Part shown: positions 35,408 to 44,161 of the stretch, one piece after another | Layout: every line of letters starts with the position of its first letter | Position numbering within the stretch: position 1 is the stretch's first letter | DNA from: Vallitalea longa | Lineage (GTDB): Bacteria; Bacillota; Clostridia; Lachnospirales; Vallitaleaceae | Reading direction: 5' to 3' | DNA length: 64,000 nt | Assembly (NCBI RefSeq): GCF_027923465.1 | Contig: NZ_BRLB01000007.1 | Span: 124,001-188,000 of the forward strand | Program-made: the position numbers and the translations under genes | The notes under the pieces: generated by a model | Told to the model about the DNA's origin: nothing | The model's database searches: none | The model's input: the letters and a program-made list of their open reading frames with translations, nothing else

Positions 35408-36124
35408 CTAGTCGGTAGAATCATATATTTTGTTGATCGCGTATAGCGCCAAATATTTCTTACACATCTTTTGCTTATATAAGTATTCATCTACTAGTAT
35501 TTGCTCAAGTTCAACATCTGACATTTTTTTTATATTATCAACGGTTTTAAAGGCATGCAATAAAAAAACGCCATCATCTATAGTTATTTTTTTTTCAATG
35601 AAGTATTGCTTTTCTTCAGGTGTAAACGTAGAATCCCATGATACTTCTGGTTTTGTTAGTGAATGATATACTGAGTATGTTAATTCTCCAACCGGGTAAG
35701 CTTTCAACTTAGGATGTCTGTTTATTATAGAATAATACTGATCGTCAGGAATTATCTGTTTTTCCATGAAATCAAAATAATCTTGATTGGTTTTTAGTGA
35801 ATCAACCATATCAGAATATCCATCAGCTATCAATTTTTCAAGATGTCCCTCCATTAAAGGTCTAATATCAATAAGTTTGTCAAGATTAATATTTTTAATT
35901 TCAATATTCATGGATATATCAAGTAGCGAATATGCATCATAATTCAGTTTAATTTCATCATAATTGATTGAACCTGTACTATAGTCATAAAAATTATCCA
36001 CGAATTGCTTATCAATCTTGTAATAATCCTCAATATTATAATTTTTACTTGATGAGTTGTTGATTAGAAATATGAAGATAAAAACTGATGCAACAACTAT
36101 TATGTATAATCCAATTTTTTTCAT
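35408..36124 (-). CDS. Uncharacterised membrane-anchored protein, 238 residues
   Basis: I do not recognise a family. The first helix (about 4-20, IGLYIIVVASVFIFIFLI) is a signal anchor without a lipobox; the rest is predicted outside the cell, rich in Tyr, Asp and Lys and largely helical, with no cysteine cluster (a single Cys near residue 223) and no catalytic motif I know. GAGGAG lies 6 bases before the ATG and a consensus-like promoter at 36198-36226. It stands alone, divergent from the plus-strand gene at 36594 and enclosed by the two copies of a 158-bp duplication. This setting suggests a lineage-specific accessory locus. Confidence 0.7.
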   Translation of the reverse strand: MKKIGLYIIVVASVFIFIFLINNSSSKNYNIEDYYKIDKQFVDNFYDYSTGSINYDEIKLNYDAYSLLDISMNIEIKNINLDKLIDIRPLMEGHLEKLIADGYSDMVDSLKTNQDYFDFMEKQIIPDDQYYSIINRHPKLKAYPVGELTYSVYHSLTKPEVSWDSTFTPEEKQYFIEKKITIDDGVFLLHAFKTVDNIKKMSDVELEQILVDEYLYKQKMCKKYLALYAINKIYDSTD

Positions 36125-36197
36125 AACTATTCTCCTCTTTAACTATTTTTTCTGAGATTTCACACTCTCCTTTTATCCATCAGTAATAATAAATCTA

Positions 36198-36226
36198 ATT
36201 ATATAGTATCTGTCCCCTTTTTTCAA
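36198..36226 (-). promoter_or_regulatory. Sigma-A promoter of the 238-residue gene
   Basis: On the minus strand TTGAAA (36221-36226), a 17-base spacer and a perfect TATAAT (36198-36203), about 75 bases upstream of the start codon. Confidence 0.72.
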
Positions 36227-36520
36227 TATAATATTTTAGATTATTCTGATTTTTTAGCTCTTTTCGACTTTATACATCATGTGGCACATCGCTTTCACTC
36301 AAAATTACCCACGTCAATATTCTATGGGGTAAGCTAATTAGAAGTCTTTATTTACCTGCATTAAATTTAAGTAGTAAAATGAGATATAAGATTTACCTAG
36401 AATTTAATTCCGGTTCAAATAATATATTGCAAACTTTTATTAAGATATGTATTATATATTATATATTATATATATATATTATTTTTTAATTTATCTATCA
36501 CCACATGAACTTCCAACATA

Positions 36521-36548
36521 TTGATTTAAGATAATATATTGATACGAT
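36521..36548 (+). promoter_or_regulatory. Possible promoter of the 195-residue gene
   Basis: TTGATT (36521-36526) and TACGAT (36543-36548) are 16 bases apart, about 45 bases before the start codon. The boxes are imperfect. Confidence 0.35.
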
Positions 36549-36593
36549 AAAAGTTAATAATTTGCTAAAATACTGTATTTTTAGGAGGAAATT

Positions 36594-37181
36594 ATGTTTA
36601 AAAAAATAGAATCTATTAATAAGTATAGAATAACACTTATAATCTTAATAATATGCATAATTACTTTAGTATCTTCAATAAGCAAAACAAAGAATCTTGA
36701 ACGTAGTCAGCTAAATTTATTCTGCCGTAATTTCTATGTATATGATGAAATATCAAATTATATAAGATCCATTAAACAAAATAATATTGCACAACAGATT
36801 TATTATTTAACACAAATTGATGATGAAATCTTTAATAGTTATAGAATTTATTCAGCTAGCGATTTTATTAAAAACATGGATTCCCATAAATACATATACC
36901 ATTTTATTTTATGTTTGCAGCTTTATATTCATATACTTGAAGATCAATATTTCAATAACAAAAATGAATTACTGGATTTTGATAAAATAACAATCCATTT
37001 ATATGAAATCTCATTACTTATAAAGGATTTTCATGGAAGAAAAGGTGATTTTGATGCACTACATAATACTATAGTCGAATATCCTGATATCTATCATGAT
37101 AATGCCATTTCAGATATTTATCTTAGAGTATTAGATGGTGAAACAATTGAAATTGAAGATGTTGAAATACCATATAAGTGA
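36594..37181 (+). CDS. Uncharacterised membrane-anchored protein, 195 residues
   Basis: The only plus-strand gene of the window. An N-terminal helix (about 12-30, ITLIILIICIITLVSSI) anchors the product; the remainder is mostly alpha-helical with many Ile, Tyr and Asp residues (for example YDEISNYIRSIKQNNIAQQ) and an acidic C-terminus. No family recognised, no motif of catalysis. AGGAGG lies 6-7 bases before the ATG. Its 3' end and the following hairpin are duplicated at 35221-35378, showing that a second copy once existed nearby. The size and topology resemble the neighbouring 238-residue protein only in general, and I see no sequence relation between them. Confidence 0.72.
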   Translation: MFKKIESINKYRITLIILIICIITLVSSISKTKNLERSQLNLFCRNFYVYDEISNYIRSIKQNNIAQQIYYLTQIDDEIFNSYRIYSASDFIKNMDSHKYIYHFILCLQLYIHILEDQYFNNKNELLDFDKITIHLYEISLLIKDFHGRKGDFDALHNTIVEYPDIYHDNAISDIYLRVLDGETIEIEDVEIPYK

Positions 37182-37292
37182 TCTAAGTTCAAAAATATTT
37201 CCTACTATTAAGAAAAACTTTGGAAAATAATATAATTATCTTCCAAAGTATCCTTATAGATATCTATTTAGATTTGTCTATTCTATTGAATT
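37135..37292. repeat. 158-bp direct duplication, second copy
   Basis: Covers the last 15 codons of the 195-residue gene and about 110 bases beyond, including its hairpin. The other copy is 35221-35378, in the same orientation. Identity by eye is about 92%. Confidence 0.8.
37217..37249. terminator. Hairpin between convergent genes
   Basis: An 8-bp stem ACTTTGGA / TCCAAAGT with AT-rich inner pairing, between the 195-residue gene (plus) and nadC (minus). On the minus strand TTTTTC follows, so it can end the nad operon as well as the plus-strand transcript. Confidence 0.6.
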
Positions 37293-37323
37293 CATAGAAA
37301 ATACAACGTTTTATTTGTGTTAA

Positions 37324-38157
37324 TCAGCAAAACCTCAAGCTAATATCTAAAGCTTTTACTGAATGAGTAATCGCTCCAATAGATATGATATCTACACCAG
37401 TTTTAGCTATATCTTTTATTCTGTCTTTGGTCACATTACCAGATGCTTCTATTATAGCTTTGCCTTTAGCTAAAATTACAGCTTCTTTCATCATATCTGT
37501 AGACATATTATCAAGCATAATTATGTCAGCTTTTGAATCAAGCGCTTCTTTTAATTGCTCTAAATCTTCAACTTCAACTTCAATCTTCATGGTATGTGGT
37601 ATATTAGCTTTTGCAATTTCAATAGCCATTTTAATACTCCCTACAGCTTTAATATGATTGTCTTTAATCATAACTGCATCAGACAAATTAAATCTATGAT
37701 TGAAGCCTCCACCTGTTCTAACTGCATATTTTTCTAATACTCTTAACCCTGGAGTAGTTTTTCTTGTATCTACAATTCTTACAGACATATCCTCTATCTC
37801 TTTTACAAAATTATTGGTCATAGTAGCTATTCCTGATAATCTTTGTAATAAATTAAGAGCTATTCTTTCACATTTAAGTATACTTTTAGTGGGACCATAG
37901 AGTTTACCAATGACATCTTGTTCTTTTACACTATCTCCATCTTTAAAGAATAAATTCATTTTGATATGACTATCAACCAAATCAAAAACCCTAGTAAATA
38001 TCTCACATCCTGCTAATATTCCATCTTCTTTTGCAATCAGTTTAGCTTTGCTTCTTTGATTGTCATTAATCAATGTATCACTAGTTATATCTCCATTGTT
38101 CATATCTTCTTCCAAAGCCTCAATAATTATTTTATCAACTTTTTGCATTAATAGCAT
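37324..38157 (-). CDS. nadC: Nicotinate-nucleotide pyrophosphorylase (carboxylating)
   Basis: 277 residues, the normal NadC length. The enzyme converts quinolinate and PRPP to nicotinate mononucleotide. Conserved parts: EDMNNGDITSDTL at the start, CERIALNLLQRLSGIAT, VDTRKTTPGLR (phosphoribosyl and quinolinate contact), KYAVRTGGGFNHRFNLSD, MIKDNHI, and SKADIIMLDNMS. The ATG at 38157 has AGGAGG 9 bases upstream; an extension to 38223 encodes no conserved residues. Last gene of nadA-nadB-nadC. Confidence 0.96.
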   Translation of the reverse strand: MLLMQKVDKIIIEALEEDMNNGDITSDTLINDNQRSKAKLIAKEDGILAGCEIFTRVFDLVDSHIKMNLFFKDGDSVKEQDVIGKLYGPTKSILKCERIALNLLQRLSGIATMTNNFVKEIEDMSVRIVDTRKTTPGLRVLEKYAVRTGGGFNHRFNLSDAVMIKDNHIKAVGSIKMAIEIAKANIPHTMKIEVEVEDLEQLKEALDSKADIIMLDNMSTDMMKEAVILAKGKAIIEASGNVTKDRIKDIAKTGVDIISIGAITHSVKALDISLRFC

Positions 38158-38268
38158 ATTGTCTTTCCTCCTAATATTAGTTAATGTTAATATAATAATA
38201 TTTTTGCTATTTGATAGTGTCATCTAATGCTTAATTCAACTAATATATCCGTGTATTAAATTTTAAAT

Positions 38269-39798
38269 TCAGTTAGCATTAATTAGATTATTCTTACTTA
38301 ATTTCTTATTCAATTCATCATTTATGATAGCTTTTATTACCATAACAGCATTAATTTTTTCTATATCATCCCTACTGCAATAATCAATTTCTATAGTATC
38401 ATTCAATATATTGTTAATCTTTGTCTCTAAGTGTTTTACTGAATAATAAGTTCTGTCTATACCAAAATATTGTTCCATCCATTTAGTGATTGAACTTCTA
38501 TCTTGAAGTATTTTATATGATGAATCATTATTTTTGATTCTTATATTTTTATCTATTTTAGTTGATTTTCCATACTTAGATTCAATATTTCTAGCTATCC
38601 TCCTACCGAAAACCAATGCTTCCAAAAGAGAGTTACTAGCTAATCTATTTTTTCCATGAACACCTGTACATGAGCATTCTCCACTAGCATATAGATTATC
38701 AATTGATGTTTGTCCATTGATATCTACTTTTATTCCACCCATAAAATAATGCATTCTAGGTGCTACTGGTATTAGGTCTTCTGCCATATTTATATTTTTG
38801 CTCATGCAAAATTCAAATATCGTAGGAAAACGTAATCTAAGAGCTTCTTCATCCCAATGGGTTATATCTAAATACACACATGGTGCAATTTGCTTTTTGA
38901 TTTGCTCTATGATAGCAGATGAAACTATATCTCTTGGAGCTAAATCTTTCATTGGATGTATTTTTTCCATGAACCGTTCGCCATTTTCATTATATAATAT
39001 AGCCCCCTCACCTCTTACCGCTTCAGAAATAAGAAAGCTCTGTCCATTATGGGAACTATCATAAAAAACAGTAGGATGGAACTGAATATAAGACATATTA
39101 CTAACAGCTCCATTTGCACGGAGAACCATAGCAATCCCATCTCCATTAATTCCTTTAGCATTAGTAGTATGTTCATATATATTACCAATACCACCCGAAC
39201 TTAATATAATGTAATTAGATAAAATCGACTTAATATTTTTATTATCCAGTACAAGAATACCAACACACTTATTCTTATATGTCAAGATATCTACAACAAA
39301 TATATTTTCTCTTATAGTAATATTTTTACTTTTTTCTACTTGATTGTATAGAACTTCCATTATTGACTTTCCAGTAAAGTCACCCGCTCTTACGATTCTG
39401 GACACACTGTGTGCCCCTTCTTTTCCCAAAAGATATTTCCCTGTCTTGTCTTTATCAAACTTCACACCTAGATTCTCTAGATTTAGTATATTATCTACTG
39501 CTTCATTAACCAATATCTTAACAGCTTCAACATCTGATTCTCCTCTACCACAAGTTAGAGTATCATTGAAAAACAATTCTTTCATATCGTTCTCTTTATC
39601 ACAAGGTGCTGCTACTCCCCCCTGTGCCAAGTATGAATTGGTTTCTTTATAAGTTTCTTTAGCTATTATAGTTATATTCAAGTTATCTGGTAACATCAAA
39701 GCTGTATATAAAGATGCTACTCCACAACCTACTATAACTACATCTACATATTCTTTTGGTATATTATCCGTATCAAAAGGTATTACATAATCTCTCAT
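38269..39798 (-). CDS. nadB: L-aspartate oxidase
   Basis: 509 residues. FAD-dependent oxidation of aspartate to iminoaspartate, the substrate of NadA. Seen are the dinucleotide-binding VDVVIVGCGVASLYTAL at the N-terminus, SYLAQGGVAAP, LGKEGAHSVSRIVRAGD, GGIGNIYEHTTNAKG, GDGIAMVLRANG, MSYIQFHPTVFY, and LYASGECSCTGVHGKNRLASNSLLEALVFG near residue 370-400. The C-terminal helical region is a little shorter than in E. coli. It lies 18 bases after nadA with AGGTG before the ATG. Confidence 0.96.
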   Translation of the reverse strand: MRDYVIPFDTDNIPKEYVDVVIVGCGVASLYTALMLPDNLNITIIAKETYKETNSYLAQGGVAAPCDKENDMKELFFNDTLTCGRGESDVEAVKILVNEAVDNILNLENLGVKFDKDKTGKYLLGKEGAHSVSRIVRAGDFTGKSIMEVLYNQVEKSKNITIRENIFVVDILTYKNKCVGILVLDNKNIKSILSNYIILSSGGIGNIYEHTTNAKGINGDGIAMVLRANGAVSNMSYIQFHPTVFYDSSHNGQSFLISEAVRGEGAILYNENGERFMEKIHPMKDLAPRDIVSSAIIEQIKKQIAPCVYLDITHWDEEALRLRFPTIFEFCMSKNINMAEDLIPVAPRMHYFMGGIKVDINGQTSIDNLYASGECSCTGVHGKNRLASNSLLEALVFGRRIARNIESKYGKSTKIDKNIRIKNNDSSYKILQDRSSITKWMEQYFGIDRTYYSVKHLETKINNILNDTIEIDYCSRDDIEKINAVMVIKAIINDELNKKLSKNNLINAN

Positions 39799-39816
39799 AT
39801 CATTTTCACCTGCAAT

Positions 39817-40722
39817 CTATAATGAAATCATTCTTATTAAAGAATTATATGCTTTTTCTCTAATGGTTTCATCTATTTCTATCCTATTAATATCGTTCTC
39901 TAGTGCATTACTTACATCTTGTAAAGTTGTTTTTTTCATATTAACACAGGCCAATTTATTTGATAATAATATGAATTCTTTATCTGGATTTTGCTTTTTA
40001 AGCGTATATAGAATTCCTTCTTCTGTCCCTATAATAATCTTTTTGTCTTTTAATTCTTTAACCTTCTTGATTATTTCACTAGTACTTCCAACAAAATCAG
40101 CATGTTCAATAATCTCAGGTCTACACTCAGGATGTACTAGAATCGGTGCAACAGGATAATTTTCTTTAATATATGATAAATTATCTTCACTCACTCGGTT
40201 ATGTACTATACAAAAACCTTGCCACATATCTATCTGTTTATCTTTTACTTGGCTTTTAATATATGAAGCTAGATTCCTGTCAGGTACAAAAAGTATCTTG
40301 TCAGAATCTATACTCTTAATGACTTCTAATGCATTAGCAGAAGTACAACAAATATCACTCTCTGCTTTTACGTCTGCTGATGAATTAACATAACATACGA
40401 CTACAGCCTCAGGATATTCTTTTTTTGTTTTACGTAAGTTCTCGGCAGTTACCATATCCGCCATAGGACATCCTGCTTCAGCAACAGGTAGTAATACTTT
40501 TTTATCAGGTGCTAGAATCTTGGCTGTTTCTGCCATGAATTTCACACCACAGAAAACAATAGTATCTTCTTTAACATTCATAGCTATTTTGGATAATGCT
40601 AAAGAATCTCCTATGTAGTCTGCAATTTCCTGTACTTCATCAATTTGATAATTGTGAGCAAGAATAACTGCTTTTTTCTCTTTCTTTAATCTTAATATTT
40701 TACTTTTCATATCTTCTATCAT
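39817..40722 (-). CDS. nadA: Quinolinate synthase
   Basis: 301 residues. Condenses iminoaspartate with dihydroxyacetone phosphate to quinolinate using a 4Fe-4S cluster. The three cluster Cys are expected in FCGVKFMAETAK, ICCTSANA and HPECRPEI; ILAHNYQIDEVQEIADYIGDSL and PVAEAGCPMADMV are also conserved. The length is that of the short bacterial type. First gene of the operon. A promoter (40780-40808) and a palindromic operator (40756-40781) lie upstream, suggesting repression when NAD precursors are plentiful. Confidence 0.96.
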   Translation of the reverse strand: MIEDMKSKILRLKKEKKAVILAHNYQIDEVQEIADYIGDSLALSKIAMNVKEDTIVFCGVKFMAETAKILAPDKKVLLPVAEAGCPMADMVTAENLRKTKKEYPEAVVVCYVNSSADVKAESDICCTSANALEVIKSIDSDKILFVPDRNLASYIKSQVKDKQIDMWQGFCIVHNRVSEDNLSYIKENYPVAPILVHPECRPEIIEHADFVGSTSEIIKKVKELKDKKIIIGTEEGILYTLKKQNPDKEFILLSNKLACVNMKKTTLQDVSNALENDINRIEIDETIREKAYNSLIRMISL

Positions 40723-40755
40723 TACATCACCTTTTATAAATTAATTGTTAGTGGC

Positions 40756-40781
40756 TTTACATGTGTCTTGTCACCTATAAA
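40756..40781. promoter_or_regulatory. Palindromic operator of nadABC, NiaR-like
   Basis: Arms TTTACATGTG and CACCTATAAA surround TCTTGT, eight of ten arm positions pairing. It covers the expected start of transcription from the promoter at 40780-40808, so a bound protein would block initiation. NiaR (YrxA), the niacin-responsive repressor of nad genes in Firmicutes, is the obvious candidate; that is inference from gene context and general motif shape. Confidence 0.55.
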
Positions 40782-40808
40782 TATAACATAATATTTCTTA
40801 AGATGCAA
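40780..40808 (-). promoter_or_regulatory. Promoter of nadABC
   Basis: On the minus strand TTGCAT (40803-40808), 17 bases, TATATT (40780-40785). A perfect 12-bp inverted repeat AATATTTCTTAA / TTAAGAAATATT (40790-40801 with 40833-40844) straddles the -35 region and may be a second regulatory site or the terminator of the upstream operon. Confidence 0.6.
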
Positions 40809-40874
40809 TAAGCATAAACTTATATGAGCATATTAAGAAATATTTATATCCATTTTGCATCACTTTTTTAAACT

Positions 40875-42356
40875 TTAATTCAATCCAGAAAAATAATCTT
40901 TTATTACTTGCTGCATTCCTTTTGGAATATCCGAACTATTCATTGATTCATATGCTTTATTCTCGTATTCTCCGATTACTTGGTCATATGATATTTTTTC
41001 TCCATCAATCGAAATACCTTCTTTTGTCATTTCAATCGAACTATTCTTTTCTCCTTGCTGTCCATTAATATATTTATCTTCCGTTGAAGCATTTAAAGGC
41101 TGGTTATTAGTGTCACCGTTAGCACTTCCTCTACCTCTTCCACCACCATTTCCTTGTCCATTTCCTTGGCCGTTACCTTGTCCATCACCTTGTCCATTAC
41201 TTTGTCCATTGCTTTGTCCATTCCCTTGCCCATTACTCTGTCCATTCCCCTGATTGCTCTGTCCATTTTCTTGACTATTATTTTGAGGAGTACTCTGTCC
41301 ATTTGTATTATTGTTGTTATTACTTATCATATTATTATTACTTTTTTTTGCTAATTCATATTGACTATTTGATAATTGTTGAGCAGTCAATTGCATATCA
41401 TCAGTTAATTCACCTAATGCATCTTGTAGACTATCAATATCAATACCTTTTAATTTATCTGATATATCTGCTACCATATTTTCATATTCTTTATCACTCA
41501 TATTTTTAGCTGCTTCTATTAACTTTTCTATATCTTCTTTCGCTTTATCGAAATCCTTGTTTTTAAGGTTTTCTGCCAAATTTTTTAGTTTATCATTTTG
41601 TAACATCTTATTAGCTAATTTTTCAAAATTTCTCTCTTTTGCTTTATTCTTCTTATGTTCAATTATTTTTTTATTCGACTCTGCCTGCTTAGTAAATTCC
41701 TTTTCATCATTAATAGTAGATATTTCCTTATTAAGTGTTGCTAACTCTTTGACAAGCTCTTCTTTTTGATCGTGAGTCAAGTAATCATCTTTTTTTATTT
41801 CTTTTTCTATCTTTTTTATTTCTTTATTCTCTTCTTTTTTGATTATGTGCACCTTTTCTTTTTGAGCTACGATATCTTCATTTTTATTAGGTATACTAGA
41901 AATTATTATCAAAGATACACACATTACCAATAAAACTATTAATCTTTTTTTACCTGGTCTATAAGATACTATCTTCTTATAATCAATCATTTTTAAATGA
42001 TCATAAGTATCTTTTATCTCAATTCTTGAATATGGGTTATCACTTTCCATTAATTCAAGAGCAGTAACTGTTCTTTCCTTTAAACCGTTGCTATCAATAA
42101 TCTTAGCAGTATACATACTATCTGGTCTACTAAGAAATGTACATATTACCCCTACCAATAAGCTGCATAGTAAGATATACATAAACTTAATATATATAAA
42201 TGTAATTGGCATAATATGTGATATTATTGATAATACAATGCATATCATAGTACCAAAAGTAAAGCATATCAAAATATATGTTAATAATTTTTTTATGATT
42301 ATTTTTAATTTAACTTTATTAATAATACTATATATGTTTTTATTAATATCATTCAT
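40875..42356 (-). CDS. Membrane protein with coiled coil and Gln-Gly-Asn repeat, 493 residues
   Basis: Not a family I can name with certainty; the layout recalls DUF4175-type proteins. Two helices near residues 20-75 and a third near 133-152 anchor it. A highly charged Lys/Glu coiled coil follows (about 160-300), then a Gly-Gln-Asn-Ser repeat (about 340-405) with GNGQ units and an RGRG end, and a C-terminal region EGISIDGEKISYDQVIGEYENKAYESM...PKGMQQVIKDYFSGLN. That last part looks like the conserved tail seen in proteins encoded by MoxR/VWA clusters. It is the last gene of the MoxR-DUF58-VWA-ABC operon and overlaps the ABC permease gene by 8 bases. AGAGG precedes the ATG. Confidence 0.72.
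   Translation of the reverse strand: MNDINKNIYSIINKVKLKIIIKKLLTYILICFTFGTMICIVLSIISHIMPITFIYIKFMYILLCSLLVGVICTFLSRPDSMYTAKIIDSNGLKERTVTALELMESDNPYSRIEIKDTYDHLKMIDYKKIVSYRPGKKRLIVLLVMCVSLIIISSIPNKNEDIVAQKEKVHIIKKEENKEIKKIEKEIKKDDYLTHDQKEELVKELATLNKEISTINDEKEFTKQAESNKKIIEHKKNKAKERNFEKLANKMLQNDKLKNLAENLKNKDFDKAKEDIEKLIEAAKNMSDKEYENMVADISDKLKGIDIDSLQDALGELTDDMQLTAQQLSNSQYELAKKSNNNMISNNNNNTNGQSTPQNNSQENGQSNQGNGQSNGQGNGQSNGQSNGQGDGQGNGQGNGQGNGGGRGRGSANGDTNNQPLNASTEDKYINGQQGEKNSSIEMTKEGISIDGEKISYDQVIGEYENKAYESMNSSDIPKGMQQVIKDYFSGLN
41142..41274 (-). repeat. In-frame tandem repeat coding for Gly-Asn-Gly-Gln units
   Basis: Roughly a dozen degenerate copies of a 12-base unit (plus strand like TCCATTNCCTTG) within the 493-residue gene. 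The copies differ mostly at third positions and between Asn, Ser and Asp, and the frame is kept. Such a tract can vary in length by slippage. Confidence 0.8.
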
Positions 42357-43206
42357 GACTAACCTCTTTTATCTCTTTACCATGCTTTTTCTTAATAGGG
42401 TTCAAAATATGTGCTGAAGCAAAAATCAAAATTCCAGACATTATCAAAAATAAACTTGAACTTATTAACACGAAGTTATTCGTAAATTTTGAACCTCCAA
42501 GAAAATGGGCAAGTTCATTTAACATATCAAATTGATTTAATAGTACTACCCAAAAAGTTATTGCTGGGTTAATATAAAACAATATAAATATATTATCTTC
42601 AATAATTGAATAGTTACCTGTTAGCTCTGTATATATTAATGGTAGTATGATTGTTCCAATAGTTAAAAAGAGCATAACTAAAAATGTGAGTACAATTGAT
42701 GTTATAGTCTTTTTGAATAAACATGAAAAAAATACTCCTAATGAACCAAAAAACAAAGAAATTATAATGTAAAACAATAGCATGTTAAATATAGATGATA
42801 TATTTAATCCTCCGAATAAAAGAACAAATGAAAATACTGGTAATGAGGCAACGATTAATAATAAAACAACACTTATAGTTGTCATCAGCTTACCCATAAC
42901 AATAGAAATAGGTCTTAGATTGGTACTAAGAAGTATATCTAGTGTCTGTTTCTCTCTTTCCAGAGATATTGAACCAGATGCTATGATAGGTACTATAAAT
43001 GATATCATCAACACTTGAATAATAGTTATTGTCATATATATATTCATATAATTACCACTCAAGTCTGAATTATAAACATCATATATAGAACCACTTAACA
43101 TAACAATAACTCCAAATGCCAACAATGAAACGTAAGTTACTATCATAGCTACGGTTTTCCAACTTCTCATCCTGATCTTAGATTCTTTTAATATAATTGA
43201 TTTCAT
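42349..43206 (-). CDS. ABC-2 type transporter permease
   Basis: 285 residues with six hydrophobic segments; the long cytosolic turn with SGSISLEREKQTLDILLSTNLRPISIVMGKL is the mark of the ABC-2 permease family. GAAAGGG lies before the ATG. It follows the ATPase gene by 34 bases and overlaps the 493-residue gene by 8. With the ATPase it would form an export-type or mechanotransmitting ABC complex, comparable in genetic arrangement to GldA-GldF-GldG of Bacteroidetes gliding systems. Confidence 0.88.
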   Translation of the reverse strand: MKSIILKESKIRMRSWKTVAMIVTYVSLLAFGVIVMLSGSIYDVYNSDLSGNYMNIYMTITIIQVLMISFIVPIIASGSISLEREKQTLDILLSTNLRPISIVMGKLMTTISVVLLLIVASLPVFSFVLLFGGLNISSIFNMLLFYIIISLFFGSLGVFFSCLFKKTITSIVLTFLVMLFLTIGTIILPLIYTELTGNYSIIEDNIFILFYINPAITFWVVLLNQFDMLNELAHFLGGSKFTNNFVLISSSLFLIMSGILIFASAHILNPIKKKHGKEIKEVSHE

Positions 43207-43240
43207 AATTCCATACCCTTTCCTAGATATTAATAATAAC

Positions 43241-44161
43241 TTATGCCTCTTTAGTTACTTCCAAGAATATATCTTCAAGATTTTGTGTCTTCTTATTTAG
43301 TGTAATGACTGGTACATCTTTTATAATCAATATTTTTAATAATGTTTTTATCTGCTCATTATCTCCATTAATGGAAACTTCTAATTTATTTCCTAATGGA
43401 TTGATTTCCTGAACGAAATCCATTTCTTTTAGAACCGTTTCTGCTTTATCTGGAGAATCTGTAACTTCAATCTCTAATATTTGGTTATTATACACTTTAT
43501 TGGTAACGTCTTCTACATTACCACTAATAACCATTTCTCCTTTATTGATAATTCCTATAGATGTACATATCTCTGATAATTCCGTTAGTATGTGTGAACT
43601 GATGATAACGGTTTTGCCCATGTCTCTTAATGTACATAATATCCTCTTCAGATCAGCTCTTGCTCTTGGATCCATACCTGAAGCTGGTTCATCTAAAACT
43701 AATAATTCAGGATTATTAACTAGACATCTAGCTAAGCAAAGCTTCTGTTTCATACCTCTTGATAGACTATCAACAAAAAAATCCGCTTTCTCTTCAAGAT
43801 TCACAAGTTCAAGTAAATCATTTATCAGTTTTTTACTTTCATCACCTTTTATTCCATAGATAGAGGAATAAAATTCTAGATATTCTGTTACTTTTAGATT
43901 ATCATATACTCCAAAAAAATCTGGCATATAACCTATGTATTCTTTAGCTCTCCTAATGTTTTTCAATGCGTTAATACCATTAATATAGACTTCACCGTTA
44001 GTTGGACTAAGCAATCCACACATTATTTTTATAGTTGTAGTTTTACCTGCACCGTTAGGTCCTATAAATCCAAATATTTCACCTTTTTCAACATTTAAAT
44101 TGATACCTTTCAAGGCAGTAAATTTCCTATAATTTTTGGTTAATCCTCTTATCTCCAACAT
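43241..44161 (-). CDS. ABC transporter ATPase
   Basis: 306 residues of the CcmA/GldA-like class. Walker A GPNGAGKTTT, Q-loop region IGYMPDFFGVYDNLKV, signature SLSRGMKQKL, Walker B LLVLDEPASGMDPRAR and switch His in ISSHIL. A C-terminal regulatory domain follows (about 220-300). The start codon overlaps the stop of the 779-residue gene by one base (TAATG), so translation is coupled. Its membrane partner is the permease encoded next. Confidence 0.96.
   Translation of the reverse strand: MLEIRGLTKNYRKFTALKGINLNVEKGEIFGFIGPNGAGKTTTIKIMCGLLSPTNGEVYINGINALKNIRRAKEYIGYMPDFFGVYDNLKVTEYLEFYSSIYGIKGDESKKLINDLLELVNLEEKADFFVDSLSRGMKQKLCLARCLVNNPELLVLDEPASGMDPRARADLKRILCTLRDMGKTVIISSHILTELSEICTSIGIINKGEMVISGNVEDVTNKVYNNQILEIEVTDSPDKAETVLKEMDFVQEINPLGNKLEVSINGDNEQIKTLLKILIIKDVPVITLNKKTQNLEDIFLEVTKEA

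Larger units (their letters stand above)
36125..36593. other. Divergent intergenic region
   Basis: About 470 bases between two divergently transcribed anchored proteins. It holds the promoter of the minus-strand gene (36198-36226), a possible plus-strand promoter (36521-36548) and a run of alternating A and T around 36451-36485. No ORF is visible. Confidence 0.6.

Noticed and set aside
41093-41302. CRISPR array or separate Met-Asp-Lys-rich ORF in the repeat tract
   Set aside because: The repeat unit is 12 bases with no spacers and stays in frame with the Gly-Gln reading of the 493-residue gene; the other frame is a shadow.
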